64,000 nt of DNA from Ruminococcus turbiniformis (GCF_020687545.1 NZ_JAJEQX010000018.1:1-64000); one strand, 5' to 3'; shown: positions 1-7,990, counted from the first letter of the stretch. The notes: a model not told the origin generated them from the letters alone. Numbers and translations are program-made.

Positions 1-119
<119 letters not shown>

Positions 120-402
120 GTGTTTGTATCCAGTTCAGAATTAACTACTAGCTAATTCTTCCCTTTTTACTGTGTTTGGTTCCGCTTCGGCTGTTCCTCA
201 GCTCGAAACAAAGTTTCTCGCTTCGTTGGCTCCGCCAATGCTCGCATGCGCCATCCTCAGAAAACAAGTTTTCCAGTCTGCCGCCTTGCTCGCACAGCCT
301 CCGCTGTTCGAAAAATTTTCTCTTCAAAGAAATTTTCAAGGGTTGTTGTCTATTGTTCAGTTATCAAGGTTCCTGTCGTTCTTTTCAAGCGACAGCTTTG
401 AT
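120..402 (-). other. rRNA operon leader
   Basis: This roughly 280-base stretch between the nearest promoter and the 16S gene should be transcribed as the rRNA leader. On the minus strand it is a chain of short hairpins, for example GGAAAACTTGTTTTC and GCATTGGCGGAGCCAACG, as expected for processing and antitermination leaders. Open reading frames here are short and have no recognisable protein content, so I call no gene. Confidence 0.6.
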
Positions 403-431
403 ATTCTATCAAATCTCTTTTCGTTTGTCAA
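403..431 (-). promoter_or_regulatory. rRNA operon promoter, proximal
   Basis: The minus strand has -35 TTGACA (complement of 426-431), a 17-base spacer and -10 TAGAAT (403-408). It is one of three promoters in tandem before the 16S gene and the closest to it. Confidence 0.8.
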
Positions 432-497
432 GAACTTTTTTATTTTTCTGTTTCATCGAAGCCTTCGTGATGTCCGGCTCTCGATGACAGCTTATAT

Positions 498-526
498 AGG
501 TTATCACATCTTTCCGGTTCTGTCAA
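498..526 (-). promoter_or_regulatory. rRNA operon promoter, middle
   Basis: The minus strand has -35 TTGACA (521-526), a 17-base spacer and a weaker -10 TAACCT (498-503), about 95 bases upstream of the proximal promoter. Confidence 0.7.
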
Positions 527-628
527 CAACTTTTTTTCGTTTCTCAGCTCCCCGGTCGTTCCGCCTCCGCGTCTCCGGTTGAGCCGATCTGCTCTGTTGT
601 TGTGTCCCCGTCATCAGCGACAGGTGCT

Positions 629-657
629 ATCTTATCATCATCGGAGGGAATTGTCAA
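629..657 (-). promoter_or_regulatory. rRNA operon promoter, distal
   Basis: The minus strand has -35 TTGACA (652-657), a 17-base spacer and -10 TAAGAT (629-634). It completes an evenly spaced tandem array (about 95-130 bases apart). The region 660-860 further upstream holds nothing I recognise. Confidence 0.75.
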
Positions 658-861
658 TGTTTTTTCTCTTTTTTATTTATTTCAGACAATTCACACAATT
701 CTGTCTTTTCCCGGCATCTTTTTTCCCATATATTATGGCCTGCACGCCGCCCCGCTGCCCCTCCCTTCCTCTCAAACCCGGACAGATCCAGTACTCTCCA
801 TTCCCCGGGAATACCAGGAAACATCAAACAAAAAACCCAAAACAGAAAAAGCTGAAAACGC

Positions 862-897
862 AAAAAGACCCTGGCCACAAATACTGCTTCCAGGATC
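862..897 (-). terminator. Terminator of the iorAB-paaK operon
   Basis: On the minus strand GATCCTGG (890-897) pairs with CCAGGGTC (867-874), with one G-U pair, and is followed by TTTTTG. It lies 54 bases after the paaK stop. Confidence 0.7.
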
Positions 898-950
898 TTA
901 CGTTCTTTATCTTCTTTTCTTCTTTCTGTCTGTTTCTCTCCGGAGTCCCC

Positions 951-2183
951 CTAATACCTGTTGTCAAATATTCTCGTAGACTTCTTTTCGCTTCTCGGCA
1001 GGTCTCCGATCGACACCGGTTTGACATGCACAAGAATACCGATCTTTTCTTTAAACGCCTTCTGTATCGCTGTCTCCGCCTGCTTCTTATCCACCCCTTT
1101 ATTAATCTCCACAAAAAGTGTACACTCGTCCTTTCCAAACAGATGGTCCAGCATAAACTGATATTCACTGGAAGCCTCAGGCACGTTTTTAAGCATTTCT
1201 TCAATCTGGCTCGGGAAAATGTTCACTCCTTTTACCTTCACCATATCATCCGTTCTTCCGATCAGCGTATCGATTCTCGGGAATTTTGAACCACACTTGC
1301 ATTCGCCCGGAATAAATCTTGTCAGGTCATGTGTTCTGTAGCGAATCAGCGGCGCCCCCTGCTTTCTCAGCGTAGTAATGACAAGTTCACCCACCTCGCC
1401 GTCCGGAACATTCTTCCCGGTCTTCGGATCAACAATCTCAAAATAGAGATAATCATCCCAGTAATGCATCCCGCACTCATATTCACAGCTCATAGCGATT
1501 CCCGGTCCGTACACTTCTGTCAGTCCGTAAATGTCATAGAGCTGCACGCCGAGTTCAGCCGCAATGCGCGCACGCATCTTGCTGCCCCATCTCTCCGAAC
1601 CGATCACACCTTTTCTCAAATAGATTTTATCTGTCAGGTTTCTTTTTCCGATTTCTTCCGCCAGAAGAAGTGCGTAAGAAGACGTCGCGCACAGCACCGT
1701 TGATTTCATATCCTGCATCATGCGAAGCTGTTTCTCCGTATTTCCCGGCCCCATCGGAATCGTCATTGCCCCCAGATACTCTGCTCCGGCCTGGAATCCG
1801 ATTCCGGCAGTCCACAGACCATATCCGGGCGTGATCTGGATACGGTCAAGTGCGGTAATTCCCGCCATCTCATAGCAGCGCGCAAACATTTTTGCCCAGT
1901 CTTCCACATCTTTTTTCGTATAGGGAATAATAACCGGGATTCCGGTTGTTCCCGACGAAGAATGAATCCGAACCACTTCTTCGTCCGGCACGGCCTGAAG
2001 TCCAAGCGGATATGCCTCTCTTAAATCTCCCTTCCACGTGAAGGGCAGTTTTTCAAAATCTTCCTGCGTCCTGACCGACTCAATATCGACATCTTTCAGC
2101 TTTTCTTTATAGAAGCATTCTTTTGAGGTGAGCTGCCGGAGGTTCTCCTTGATCATCTCAAACTGCAGTTCTGTCATCTTCAT
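951..2183 (-). CDS. paaK: Phenylacetate-CoA ligase family protein
   Basis: Adenylate-forming enzyme that interconverts an aryl acid (phenylacetate, indoleacetate or similar), ATP and CoA with the aryl-acyl-CoA. The 410-residue protein shows the AMP-binding loop SSSGTTG (75-81), the YGLTEVYG block (219-226), the hinge region YRTHDL then GRTDDMVKVKG (309-319), and a C-terminal LPRSEKKSTR (395-404) with the expected catalytic lysine. The length fits the PaaK family (about 430). It overlaps iorB by four bases, so it is translationally coupled in the iorA-iorB-paaK operon. Working with the oxidoreductase it could release aryl acid and conserve ATP, or reactivate aryl acids for reductive carboxylation; direction is inference. 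Substrate cannot be read from the sequence. Confidence 0.93.
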   Translation of the reverse strand: MKMTELQFEMIKENLRQLTSKECFYKEKLKDVDIESVRTQEDFEKLPFTWKGDLREAYPLGLQAVPDEEVVRIHSSSGTTGIPVIIPYTKKDVEDWAKMFARCYEMAGITALDRIQITPGYGLWTAGIGFQAGAEYLGAMTIPMGPGNTEKQLRMMQDMKSTVLCATSSYALLLAEEIGKRNLTDKIYLRKGVIGSERWGSKMRARIAAELGVQLYDIYGLTEVYGPGIAMSCEYECGMHYWDDYLYFEIVDPKTGKNVPDGEVGELVITTLRKQGAPLIRYRTHDLTRFIPGECKCGSKFPRIDTLIGRTDDMVKVKGVNIFPSQIEEMLKNVPEASSEYQFMLDHLFGKDECTLFVEINKGVDKKQAETAIQKAFKEKIGILVHVKPVSIGDLPRSEKKSTRIFDNRY

Positions 2184-2764
2184 ACTTGTTCTCCTCCGAG
2201 TTCCAGCGCCCTTTCATTGAGCGCGATATATTTTTCCTTCACGTTCCTTCTCACAGCCTCCAGCATTTCCTCCATGGAAATGCCAAGCGCACCGCTCTTT
2301 GCCGCAGCACCGAGAAGCGCCACATTGAGCACTTTCGGGGAACCCGCCTCTCTGCAGATTGCTTCTCCGTCAATCACGAGAAGCCTCCCGGCCTTTTCTT
2401 TCAGATAATCAAGCATCGTATCCGCAGTATAACCGCTTCCTCCCAAAGTTGCAGTTACCGGTTTTACGATCCTGCTGTTTGTAATCACAACTCCGTCTTC
2501 TTTCAGATACGGAAGGCATCGCACCGCTTCGCCCGGTTCAAAGGCAAGAATCACATCCGCACATCCAAACGGAATCAAAGGGGAATGAACATTTTCCCCT
2601 GCTCTCACATGACTTACTACCGATCCGCCTCTCTGCGCCATTCCGATCGTTTCAGTAGTGCGCACAAAATCTCCCTGTTCCATAGCCGCATACGCAATGA
2701 GCCTTGATGCCAGTACAACTCCCTGGCCGCCCACTCCGCACAGCAGACAACTTCTGCTCATCAT
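2180..2764 (-). CDS. iorB: Indolepyruvate:ferredoxin oxidoreductase, beta subunit
   Basis: Small subunit of the two-subunit aryl-pyruvate oxidoreductase that oxidises indolepyruvate or phenylpyruvate to the aryl-acetyl-CoA and reduces ferredoxin. The 194-residue protein opens with the gamma-type 2-oxoacid oxidoreductase signature GVGGQGVVLASRL (about 11-23), followed by TETIGMAQRGGSVVSHVR, where the family binds CoA/2-oxoacid. The start ATG overlaps the iorA stop (ATGA) and the gene overlaps paaK by four bases, giving a tightly coupled three-gene unit. Length is typical of IorB (about 190-200). Confidence 0.95.
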   Translation of the reverse strand: MMSRSCLLCGVGGQGVVLASRLIAYAAMEQGDFVRTTETIGMAQRGGSVVSHVRAGENVHSPLIPFGCADVILAFEPGEAVRCLPYLKEDGVVITNSRIVKPVTATLGGSGYTADTMLDYLKEKAGRLLVIDGEAICREAGSPKVLNVALLGAAAKSGALGISMEEMLEAVRRNVKEKYIALNERALELGGEQV

Positions 2765-4593
2765 GCCTCACCTCCCTGTCTGTCTGATTTTTGAATCGCC
2801 TCAAACGGACATACTGACGCACAGATTCCGCATCCGTAACAAAGTGACGGATCAATCTGTACACGTTCTCCTTCTGTCACAATTGCAGGGCATCCCAGCT
2901 CTTTGATGCACACTTTGCATTTCCGGCACATATTCTGATCGACTTCATATCCAGTCTGCGGTCTTGCCACCGCAATACACGGAGACTTGAATATAATAGC
3001 GCGGACGCCGTTTCCTTCCGCCGCCTTTTTCACTGTCTCCACCGCCTCCTCAAGCTGAAGGGGATCCGCCTCATAAATGCGCTCCACTCCGATTCCTTCC
3101 AGCACCTTCCGGATGCTGACTTTCGCGGCTACCTCTCCCATGATCGTTTTCCCCGTTCCGGGATGAGGCTGATGTCCTGTCATGGCAGTTGTGGAATTGT
3201 CAAGCACAACAAGCACGATATCATTTCCATTGTATACAGCATTCACTGCGCCGGTGATACCGGAAGCAAAGAACGTAGAGTCTCCGATAAATGCAAAATT
3301 CACTGCATCCGGCTCAATCACATGGAGCCCCTGCGCAATCGTTACGCCTGCTCCCATGCAGAGACAGGTATCCACCATATCAAGCGGCTGCGCATTTCCC
3401 AGCGTATAACATCCGATATCTCCGCTGAATACCGCCTTCTTTCCTTTCATCGCTTTTTTCACCGCGTAAAACGAAGCTCTGTGGGGACATCCCGCGCAGA
3501 GGACGGGCGGACGCACCGGCAGCTCCGGAGTCTCCGGATTAGATTCTATATCCTCAGACATCAGGGACATGCCGAGAAACTTTTCCAGGTCAGCCCGGAT
3601 ACTCTCCGTGCTGTTCTCCCCGGCATTCTTTGTATCTCCGGTCAGTTTTCCGCGCACCGTTACCGGAAGATGATATTTTCCCGCAATGCGCAGCAGTTCT
3701 CTCTCCACCATCGGATCAAGTTCCTCCAGAACGAGAACTTCATCCAGCCCTTCCAGATACTCTTTCGCCAGCCGCTCCGGGAACGGATGCGGAGTCGAAA
3801 TTTTCAGAAGCGGCACTCCGTCCGGAATTACTTCTTTTGTGTATGCATAACTTATTCCCGATGCCGCGACTCCTTTACGGCAGTTCTTCTCTCCGATACC
3901 GGAGCCTGTCACAAAATTCCGCGGATAATCAGAGAGCAGTTCTGAAAGTTCAGCGTTTCTTTTTTCAATTTTCACATGATTCAGATAAGAAGTGCGTGGA
4001 AAAATCACCCAGCGCATCGTATCTTTAATAAACCCTTCCGGCTCTGCTGTTTCCATGTCCGGCAGAAGCGTGATACTCGCACAGGCATGACAGACTCTCG
4101 TAGTCGGGCGGAACAATACCGGCGTTGCATATTTCTCTGAAAACTCAAACGCCTCCCCGATCATTTCATACGCCTCTTCCGGAGATGACGGATCGAATAC
4201 CGGAAGCTTCGAAAACTGGGCAAATGTTCTCGTATCCTGCTCTGTCTGGGATGAGATCGGACCCGGATCGTCCGCTGACACGATCACCATGCCCCCTTTC
4301 ACACCCATATATGCAAGGCTCATGAGGGGATCAGAAGCCACATTTAATCCCACCTGTTTCATCGTAACGATTGTGCGCGCGCCTGCGTATGCCGCTCCGG
4401 CCCCCACTTCCATCGCTGCTTTCTCATTGACGGACCATTCCACATGGATCCGGCCGTCATTGTGTTTTGCAATTGTCTCCAGTATCTCTGTTGACGGGGT
4501 GCCCGGGTATCCCGCAGCCATGCGCACGCCCGCCCGGATGGCTCCGAGGGCGATCGCCTCATTTCCCATCGCCAGAATTTTTTTATCAGCCAT
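2761..4593 (-). CDS. iorA: Indolepyruvate:ferredoxin oxidoreductase, alpha subunit
   Basis: Catalytic, thiamine diphosphate-dependent subunit of aryl-pyruvate oxidation in aromatic amino acid fermentation. The 610 residues show an N-terminal pyrimidine-binding domain (EWSVNEKAAMEVGAGAAYAG), a central CAGCPHRASFYA and GDIGCYTLG, then the TPP diphosphate-binding stretch GDSTFFASG and LDNSTTAMTGHQPHPGTG. Two C-terminal [4Fe-4S] motifs follow, CRKCKVCIKELGCPA (a variant spacing) and CYGCGICASVCP. I place the start at 4593 (MADKKIL) because AAGGAG at 4605-4610 lies 11 bases upstream; a longer reading to 4626 has no such site. It is the first gene of the iorA-iorB-paaK operon. Confidence 0.95.
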   Translation of the reverse strand: MADKKILAMGNEAIALGAIRAGVRMAAGYPGTPSTEILETIAKHNDGRIHVEWSVNEKAAMEVGAGAAYAGARTIVTMKQVGLNVASDPLMSLAYMGVKGGMVIVSADDPGPISSQTEQDTRTFAQFSKLPVFDPSSPEEAYEMIGEAFEFSEKYATPVLFRPTTRVCHACASITLLPDMETAEPEGFIKDTMRWVIFPRTSYLNHVKIEKRNAELSELLSDYPRNFVTGSGIGEKNCRKGVAASGISYAYTKEVIPDGVPLLKISTPHPFPERLAKEYLEGLDEVLVLEELDPMVERELLRIAGKYHLPVTVRGKLTGDTKNAGENSTESIRADLEKFLGMSLMSEDIESNPETPELPVRPPVLCAGCPHRASFYAVKKAMKGKKAVFSGDIGCYTLGNAQPLDMVDTCLCMGAGVTIAQGLHVIEPDAVNFAFIGDSTFFASGITGAVNAVYNGNDIVLVVLDNSTTAMTGHQPHPGTGKTIMGEVAAKVSIRKVLEGIGVERIYEADPLQLEEAVETVKKAAEGNGVRAIIFKSPCIAVARPQTGYEVDQNMCRKCKVCIKELGCPAIVTEGERVQIDPSLCYGCGICASVCPFEAIQKSDRQGGEA

Positions 4594-5089
4594 AGATATA
4601 TGTACTCCTTTATTGTGATATGTCACTTTTGTATTTTACCACAGTGAAGCAGGAAAAGGAACTGTTAAATTGTGATTTATCGGGAACCGGATAATTCCGC
4701 CGGGAGGAGGGTGTTGGTTTCACCCGCACTTTCGTTCGGGACGCAGCGCAGCGGTACATAGGTGCGCAAAGTACGCGCACCAAGTGTCGGCGCTGCTTTA
4801 CGTGGTTCAACCAACACCCTCCTTCCGGCTAGGCGCATCCAGGAACTACGAAAATCACAAGTTTTCACTGGTATCTCCCGTCCATATATGTTATGATACA
4901 CACAAAGCATTAACCATTTCCAGCATGTTTTTATTCTAAAAATGCACGATGCCATTTCAGAAATTCTAATCACATTCAGGAAAATCTCAATGCTTTTATT
5001 CCCATTCAATACAGCAGAGAGATTTTTTGAAAGGATCAGACAGACGAAACAGTCTCTTCTGCACCATTTATCAAAAAGGAGGCTGTCAT
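4594..5089. other. Gene-free stretch holding a large palindrome
   Basis: No gene is supported here. It contains the 5' region of iorA, with a TAAAAT -10-like hexamer on the minus strand near 4636 but no good -35, and the long palindromic element at 4700-4828. From 4829 to 5072 the sequence is AT-rich and I recognise nothing. Confidence 0.5.
4700..4828. repeat. 129-bp nested palindromic element (structured RNA or MITE-like)
   Basis: Outer arms 4700-4719 and 4809-4828 are complementary over 20 bases with a single G-U pair (core GGAGGGTGTTGGTT / AACCAACACCCTCC). Inside, GCAGCGC (4743-4749) pairs with GCGCTGC (4790-4796), and GGTGCGC (4761-4767) pairs with GCGCACC (4775-4781) around a 7-base loop. 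A side hairpin CCCG...CGGG lies at 4723-4740. The nested arrangement is seen directly; function is unknown. It sits upstream of iorA and beside a decayed gene. Confidence 0.6.
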
Positions 5090-5398
5090 ATGACAAAACG
5101 CAACCTTAAATCCAGAAGCAAGAACTGAATCCTGAAAGAATTTCTGGACAAACACAGAGCGGAGGCGAAGGAAATGAGTATTTTTGAATATAATCAGGAA
5201 CGTCATATGATGCAGGAGCGTGAAGCTGCCTGGAATGAGGGCAAAGAATCCGGCAGACAGGAAGGAATCCAGGAGGGTATTCAAAAAGGTATCCGGGAAA
5301 TTGTCCAAAATATGCTCCGACAGGGACTTACCGATGAGCAGATCAAAAATTACTGCAACATCACCAGTGAGGAACTGGAAAAGTTCAAGGAAGAATAG
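5090..5398 (+). pseudogene. Rpn-type PD-(D/E)XK nuclease/transposase, C-terminal remnant
   Basis: The reading frame resembles the C-terminal tail of Rpn (recombination-promoting nuclease, transposase_31-like) proteins: an EAKEMSIFEY block, then a charged GKESGRQEGIQEGIQKGI repeat coiled region and a LRQGLTDEQIKNYC segment. Those families run to about 300 residues and carry the nuclease domain N-terminally; it is missing here. A good ribosome binding site (AAAAAGGAGG at 5073-5082) precedes ATG 5090, but the frame meets TGA at 5126, after which the family-like sequence resumes (ILKEFLDKHRAEAKE). An ATG at 5174 could express the last 74 residues. I judge this a decayed gene; family assignment rests on recall of the C-terminal pattern. 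Confidence 0.6.
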
Positions 5399-5434
5399 AA
5401 CATTTACACACAAACCAGAAAGGAGACCCCGAAA

Positions 5435-5710
5435 ATGAACTTCAAACACAACGAAAACCAGATCGCCCTCTACTCAGAGGACGGCACACTGACTGCAGAG
5501 ATCACGTTTCCTTACATCGACAGCGAAACCGTGAACATAAACCACACCTTCGTCGACTCTTCCCTGCGCGGTCAGGGAATCGCCGGGAAGCTCATGGAGG
5601 AACTGACAGCAGATCTCAAAAGCCGGAATTTAAAGGCTGTGCCTACCTGTTCCTATGCCGCGGGGTGGTTTGAGAAACACCCGGAATATCAGGACCTTGT
5701 AAAGAAGTGA
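5435..5710 (+). CDS. Small GNAT family N-acetyltransferase (YjdJ type)
   Basis: A 91-residue protein of the short, single-core GNAT group (COG2388). The N-terminal strand pair (IALYSEDGTLTAEITFPYID) is followed by HTFVDSSLRGQGIAGKLMEEL (about 36-56), which carries the acetyl-CoA pyrophosphate-binding pattern RGQGIAGKL, then CSYAAGWFEKHPEY near the C-terminus, usual in this group. Full length for the family (about 90-100). An AAAGGAG site lies upstream of ATG 5435. It follows the Rpn remnant in the same direction with a 36-base gap. Substrate is unknown. Confidence 0.88.
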   Translation: MNFKHNENQIALYSEDGTLTAEITFPYIDSETVNINHTFVDSSLRGQGIAGKLMEELTADLKSRNLKAVPTCSYAAGWFEKHPEYQDLVKK

Positions 5711-5746
5711 GAAGCTGCTTTTCCATTCTTTTCGATTAAAATCATT

Positions 5747-5809
5747 CAGCGCCGTGCGAACGGGAGGGACACATACTGCGTTCCTTCTCATTCGCCGGCG
5801 CTGTTTTAG
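5747..5809. terminator. Possible bidirectional terminator
   Basis: CAGCGCCG-TGCGAA (5747-5760) can pair with ATTCGCCGGCGCTG (5790-5803), followed on the plus strand by TTTTAG. It separates the convergent acetyltransferase and ABC permease genes. The loop is long, so support is moderate. Confidence 0.4.
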
Positions 5810-5830
5810 AAATAAGCCGTTTCAGGCTTC

Positions 5831-6493
5831 TCAAAACTCTTTCTTTTCCATCACATGCATGCTGCACAGAAAGGAAATAATCAGAGCCACAACTGCTGCC
5901 ACACCGAAAATTGCGCCCAGCTCCCCAACTCCCAGACGGTTTGCCGCGGCAACAAGATCCCCCAGCACATTTCCCGGAATTTTCTCCAGAATCTGATAGA
6001 TGCACACAACCAGAAGTGCCACTCCTCCGGCAACGATCGGAATGACCAGCTTTCCTCTTTCCCCGTCGAACTTCAGCCTGACCGGAATAAGAACGCTGTC
6101 AAACAGAAGAGCGATCGGAGCGATGAGACATCCGCCCAGAACCACCTCGGAGAGACTCGTCTCCATGCCCTGTACCGCCCAGATGACGATTCCCACTGCC
6201 ATGCTGATCAGCCATGCACCGACTACGAGCAGAAGCGTGAATACATATTTTTCCACTGTATACTGCTTCCTTGTCACAGGAAGAGTGAAGAGAAACAGAT
6301 AACAGTTTTCATACTCGTCATAGCTGATTGTCGACACTGTAAAAATGGCAAGTATTACTGTAACATAGGAGACGATTGTCAACGGATTTGCATTCATGGC
6401 GCCCCATACGATCCCCAGGACAAAAAGCGTGATAATCAGCGTTTTCCCCTGGTTTTTCAGAAGTTTTATATCTTTAATAAGCAGTCCTTTCAC
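5831..6493 (-). CDS. ABC-2 type transporter permease
   Basis: Integral membrane partner of the ATPase encoded just upstream. The 220-residue protein starts MKGLLIKDIKLLKNQGK, a cytoplasmic start common in bacterial ABC-2 permeases of GntR-linked modules, then shows about six hydrophobic segments (for example LIITLFVLGIVWG, TIVSYVTVILAIFTV, VFTLLLVVGAWLISMAVGIVIW, IFGVAAVVALIISFL). It overlaps the ATPase gene by four bases. This type exports lipids, peptides or drugs; the substrate cannot be determined. The module gntR-ATPase-permease suggests expression induced by a cell-envelope or drug signal, by analogy with YtrA systems. Confidence 0.85.
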   Translation of the reverse strand: MKGLLIKDIKLLKNQGKTLIITLFVLGIVWGAMNANPLTIVSYVTVILAIFTVSTISYDEYENCYLFLFTLPVTRKQYTVEKYVFTLLLVVGAWLISMAVGIVIWAVQGMETSLSEVVLGGCLIAPIALLFDSVLIPVRLKFDGERGKLVIPIVAGGVALLVVCIYQILEKIPGNVLGDLVAAANRLGVGELGAIFGVAAVVALIISFLCSMHVMEKKEF

Positions 6494-7341
6494 AGTTCTT
6501 TCCCTCCTGTCAGCATCATAATCACATCATCAAGTGCTCCGTTCTCCACTACGATATCCGGATAGTTTTCCCTGTAATACCGTTTCTGGTCTGTCAGGCA
6601 GTCATACCCGTATGACTCCCTTCTCACTCTCAGAATATGTTTCCGGTCAAGTCCGGCAAACTGCTCCGGTGACGCCTTGATCAGACCGTATTCGTTGAGC
6701 AGTACATCCGTATCCTCGTGCAGAATAATTTTTCCTTCATGTATCATGTAAATATCGTCGCAGAGTCCCTCCAGATCCGACGAGATATGGGAGCTGATCA
6801 GAATCGCCCTCTCCTCGTTCTCTTCCATGTACTCTCTTAACAGATTCAGGATCGCCTCTCTCGACATCACATCCAGACCTACAGTCGGCTCATCCAGAAT
6901 GAGAAAATCCGCCCTGTGTGTGATCGCTGTGATCACTTTCAGTTTTGCCTTCATACCGGATGAGAACTCTTTGATAAACTTATCAGACGGCACGCTCATC
7001 TTCCGGCAGAGATTCATAAATTTTTCTTTTTCAAATCCCGTATACATGGCCTCAAGAACCGGCACGATATCTTTTACTTTGAGATATCCGCTGAAACCGG
7101 AACCGGTCATGACCGCTCCAATCTTCTCTCTGTCCTCCCTTGTCAGCTCCGCAGGGGACTTTCCGAAAAGTCTGATCTCTCCTCCGTCGTATGCGATCAG
7201 TCCAAGCAGCGCCTTGAAAGCCGTACTCTTTCCTGCGCCGTTCTCCCCGACCAGTCCGGTGATGCACCCACGCTCCACCTTCATCGTACACTTCAGGGTG
7301 AAATCCCTGTAATTCTTTACCAGGCTGTTAATTTCCAACAT
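6490..7341 (-). CDS. ABC transporter ATP-binding protein
   Basis: ATPase energising the permease encoded next. The 283 residues contain Walker A GENGAGKST (about 32-40), the signature loop FSSGMKAKLKV (an SSGM variant usual for ABC-2 exporters), Walker B FLILDEPTVGLD and the switch histidine in LISSHI. A C-terminal extension of about 70 residues follows the nucleotide-binding core. It is preceded by only three bases after the gntR stop and overlaps the permease by four, making gntR-ATPase-permease one transcription unit. Confidence 0.93.
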   Translation of the reverse strand: MLEINSLVKNYRDFTLKCTMKVERGCITGLVGENGAGKSTAFKALLGLIAYDGGEIRLFGKSPAELTREDREKIGAVMTGSGFSGYLKVKDIVPVLEAMYTGFEKEKFMNLCRKMSVPSDKFIKEFSSGMKAKLKVITAITHRADFLILDEPTVGLDVMSREAILNLLREYMEENEERAILISSHISSDLEGLCDDIYMIHEGKIILHEDTDVLLNEYGLIKASPEQFAGLDRKHILRVRRESYGYDCLTDQKRYYRENYPDIVVENGALDDVIMMLTGGKEL

Positions 7342-7344
7342 TTT

Positions 7345-7716
7345 CTAGTCCTCCATGATCAATTCAAATAACTCCCTGATCTCGCTGTCCTCAAGTCCGC
7401 ATCTGCGGCCCTTCTCCACTGCTTTTGCCAGATCGTCCTCCACCTCCCGGCGCCGTTCTTCCATCATCCGCTCCGGGTTGGCCGCAGCCACAAAGGTTCC
7501 TTTGCCGTGGACAGTGACAGTGTACCCTTCCTGTTCCAGATTGTCATATGCTTTTTTGACAGTCAGGGCGCTGATCTTCAAATCTTTTGCAAGAGTCCGG
7601 ACAGAGGGGAGTATGTCGTTTTCTTTCAAATCGCCGGCTGTGATCAGAGCCTTGATCTGATCCATGATCTGTTCATAGATCGGTACCATCGATGAACTGT
7701 TGATTATAATCTTCAT
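7345..7716 (-). CDS. GntR family regulator (YtrA subfamily)
   Basis: A 123-residue DNA-binding repressor with an N-terminal winged helix (MVPIYEQIMDQIKALITAGDL ... LPSVRTLAKDLKISALTVKKAYDNLEQEGYT) and only a short helical tail, the YtrA architecture. I start it at 7716 (MKIII) because AGAGGAGG lies just upstream; the longer reading to 7767 would run through the promoter. It heads the operon with the ABC ATPase and permease. Inverted repeats overlapping its promoter point to autoregulation; the inducer is unknown. Confidence 0.92.
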   Translation of the reverse strand: MKIIINSSSMVPIYEQIMDQIKALITAGDLKENDILPSVRTLAKDLKISALTVKKAYDNLEQEGYTVTVHGKGTFVAAANPERMMEERRREVEDDLAKAVEKGRRCGLEDSEIRELFELIMED

Positions 7717-7735
7717 TTTTGTCCTCCTCTTGATT

Positions 7736-7782
7736 AACAGTATATAACAGTATATAACTGTTGTCAACTGTTATATACTGTT
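7736..7782 (-). promoter_or_regulatory. Promoter with overlapping GntR operator
   Basis: On the minus strand -35 TTGACA (7762-7767), a 17-base spacer and -10 TATACT (7739-7744) form a near-consensus promoter. A perfect inverted repeat, AACAGTATATAACAGT (7736-7751) and ACTGTTATATACTGTT (7767-7782), covers both hexamers. A repressor bound here would block the polymerase, the arrangement of YtrA-type autoregulation. Confidence 0.8.
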
Positions 7783-7860
7783 TATTTTGAAATTTGTTTC
7801 TTTCCGGCTCCTTTCCGCTGAAACCACTATAAAGGCAATCACCGGAAGTGCCTGGCAGCA

Positions 7861-7930
7861 CATTCCGGGATTGTAAGCGGTCGCCAAGGCCTCGGGCAAG
7901 CCCGGGCTTTGGCTAGGCCGCCTCACAAAA
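7861..7930 (-). repeat. Terminator-linked repeat element, copy 1
   Basis: First of four ~70-base copies (also 22925-22991, 37427-37500, 49522-49595). On the minus strand it starts in the U-tract of the terminator at 7932-7960, passes through CCCGGGCTTGCCCGAGGCC and ends ATCCCGGAATG. It leads towards the promoter of the gntR-ABC operon. Confidence 0.75.
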
Positions 7931-7960
7931 AAGCTGCCGCACTCAATCCGTGCAGCAGCT
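7926..7960 (-). terminator. Terminator after the moaE-like gene
   Basis: AGCTGCTGCAC (7950-7960) and GTGCGGCAGCT (7932-7942) form an 11-base stem with one G-U pair and a 7-base loop, followed by TTTTTT on the minus strand. Confidence 0.85.
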
Positions 7961-7990
7961 CCTTCCTGCTTAACGACTGAAATCACACAG

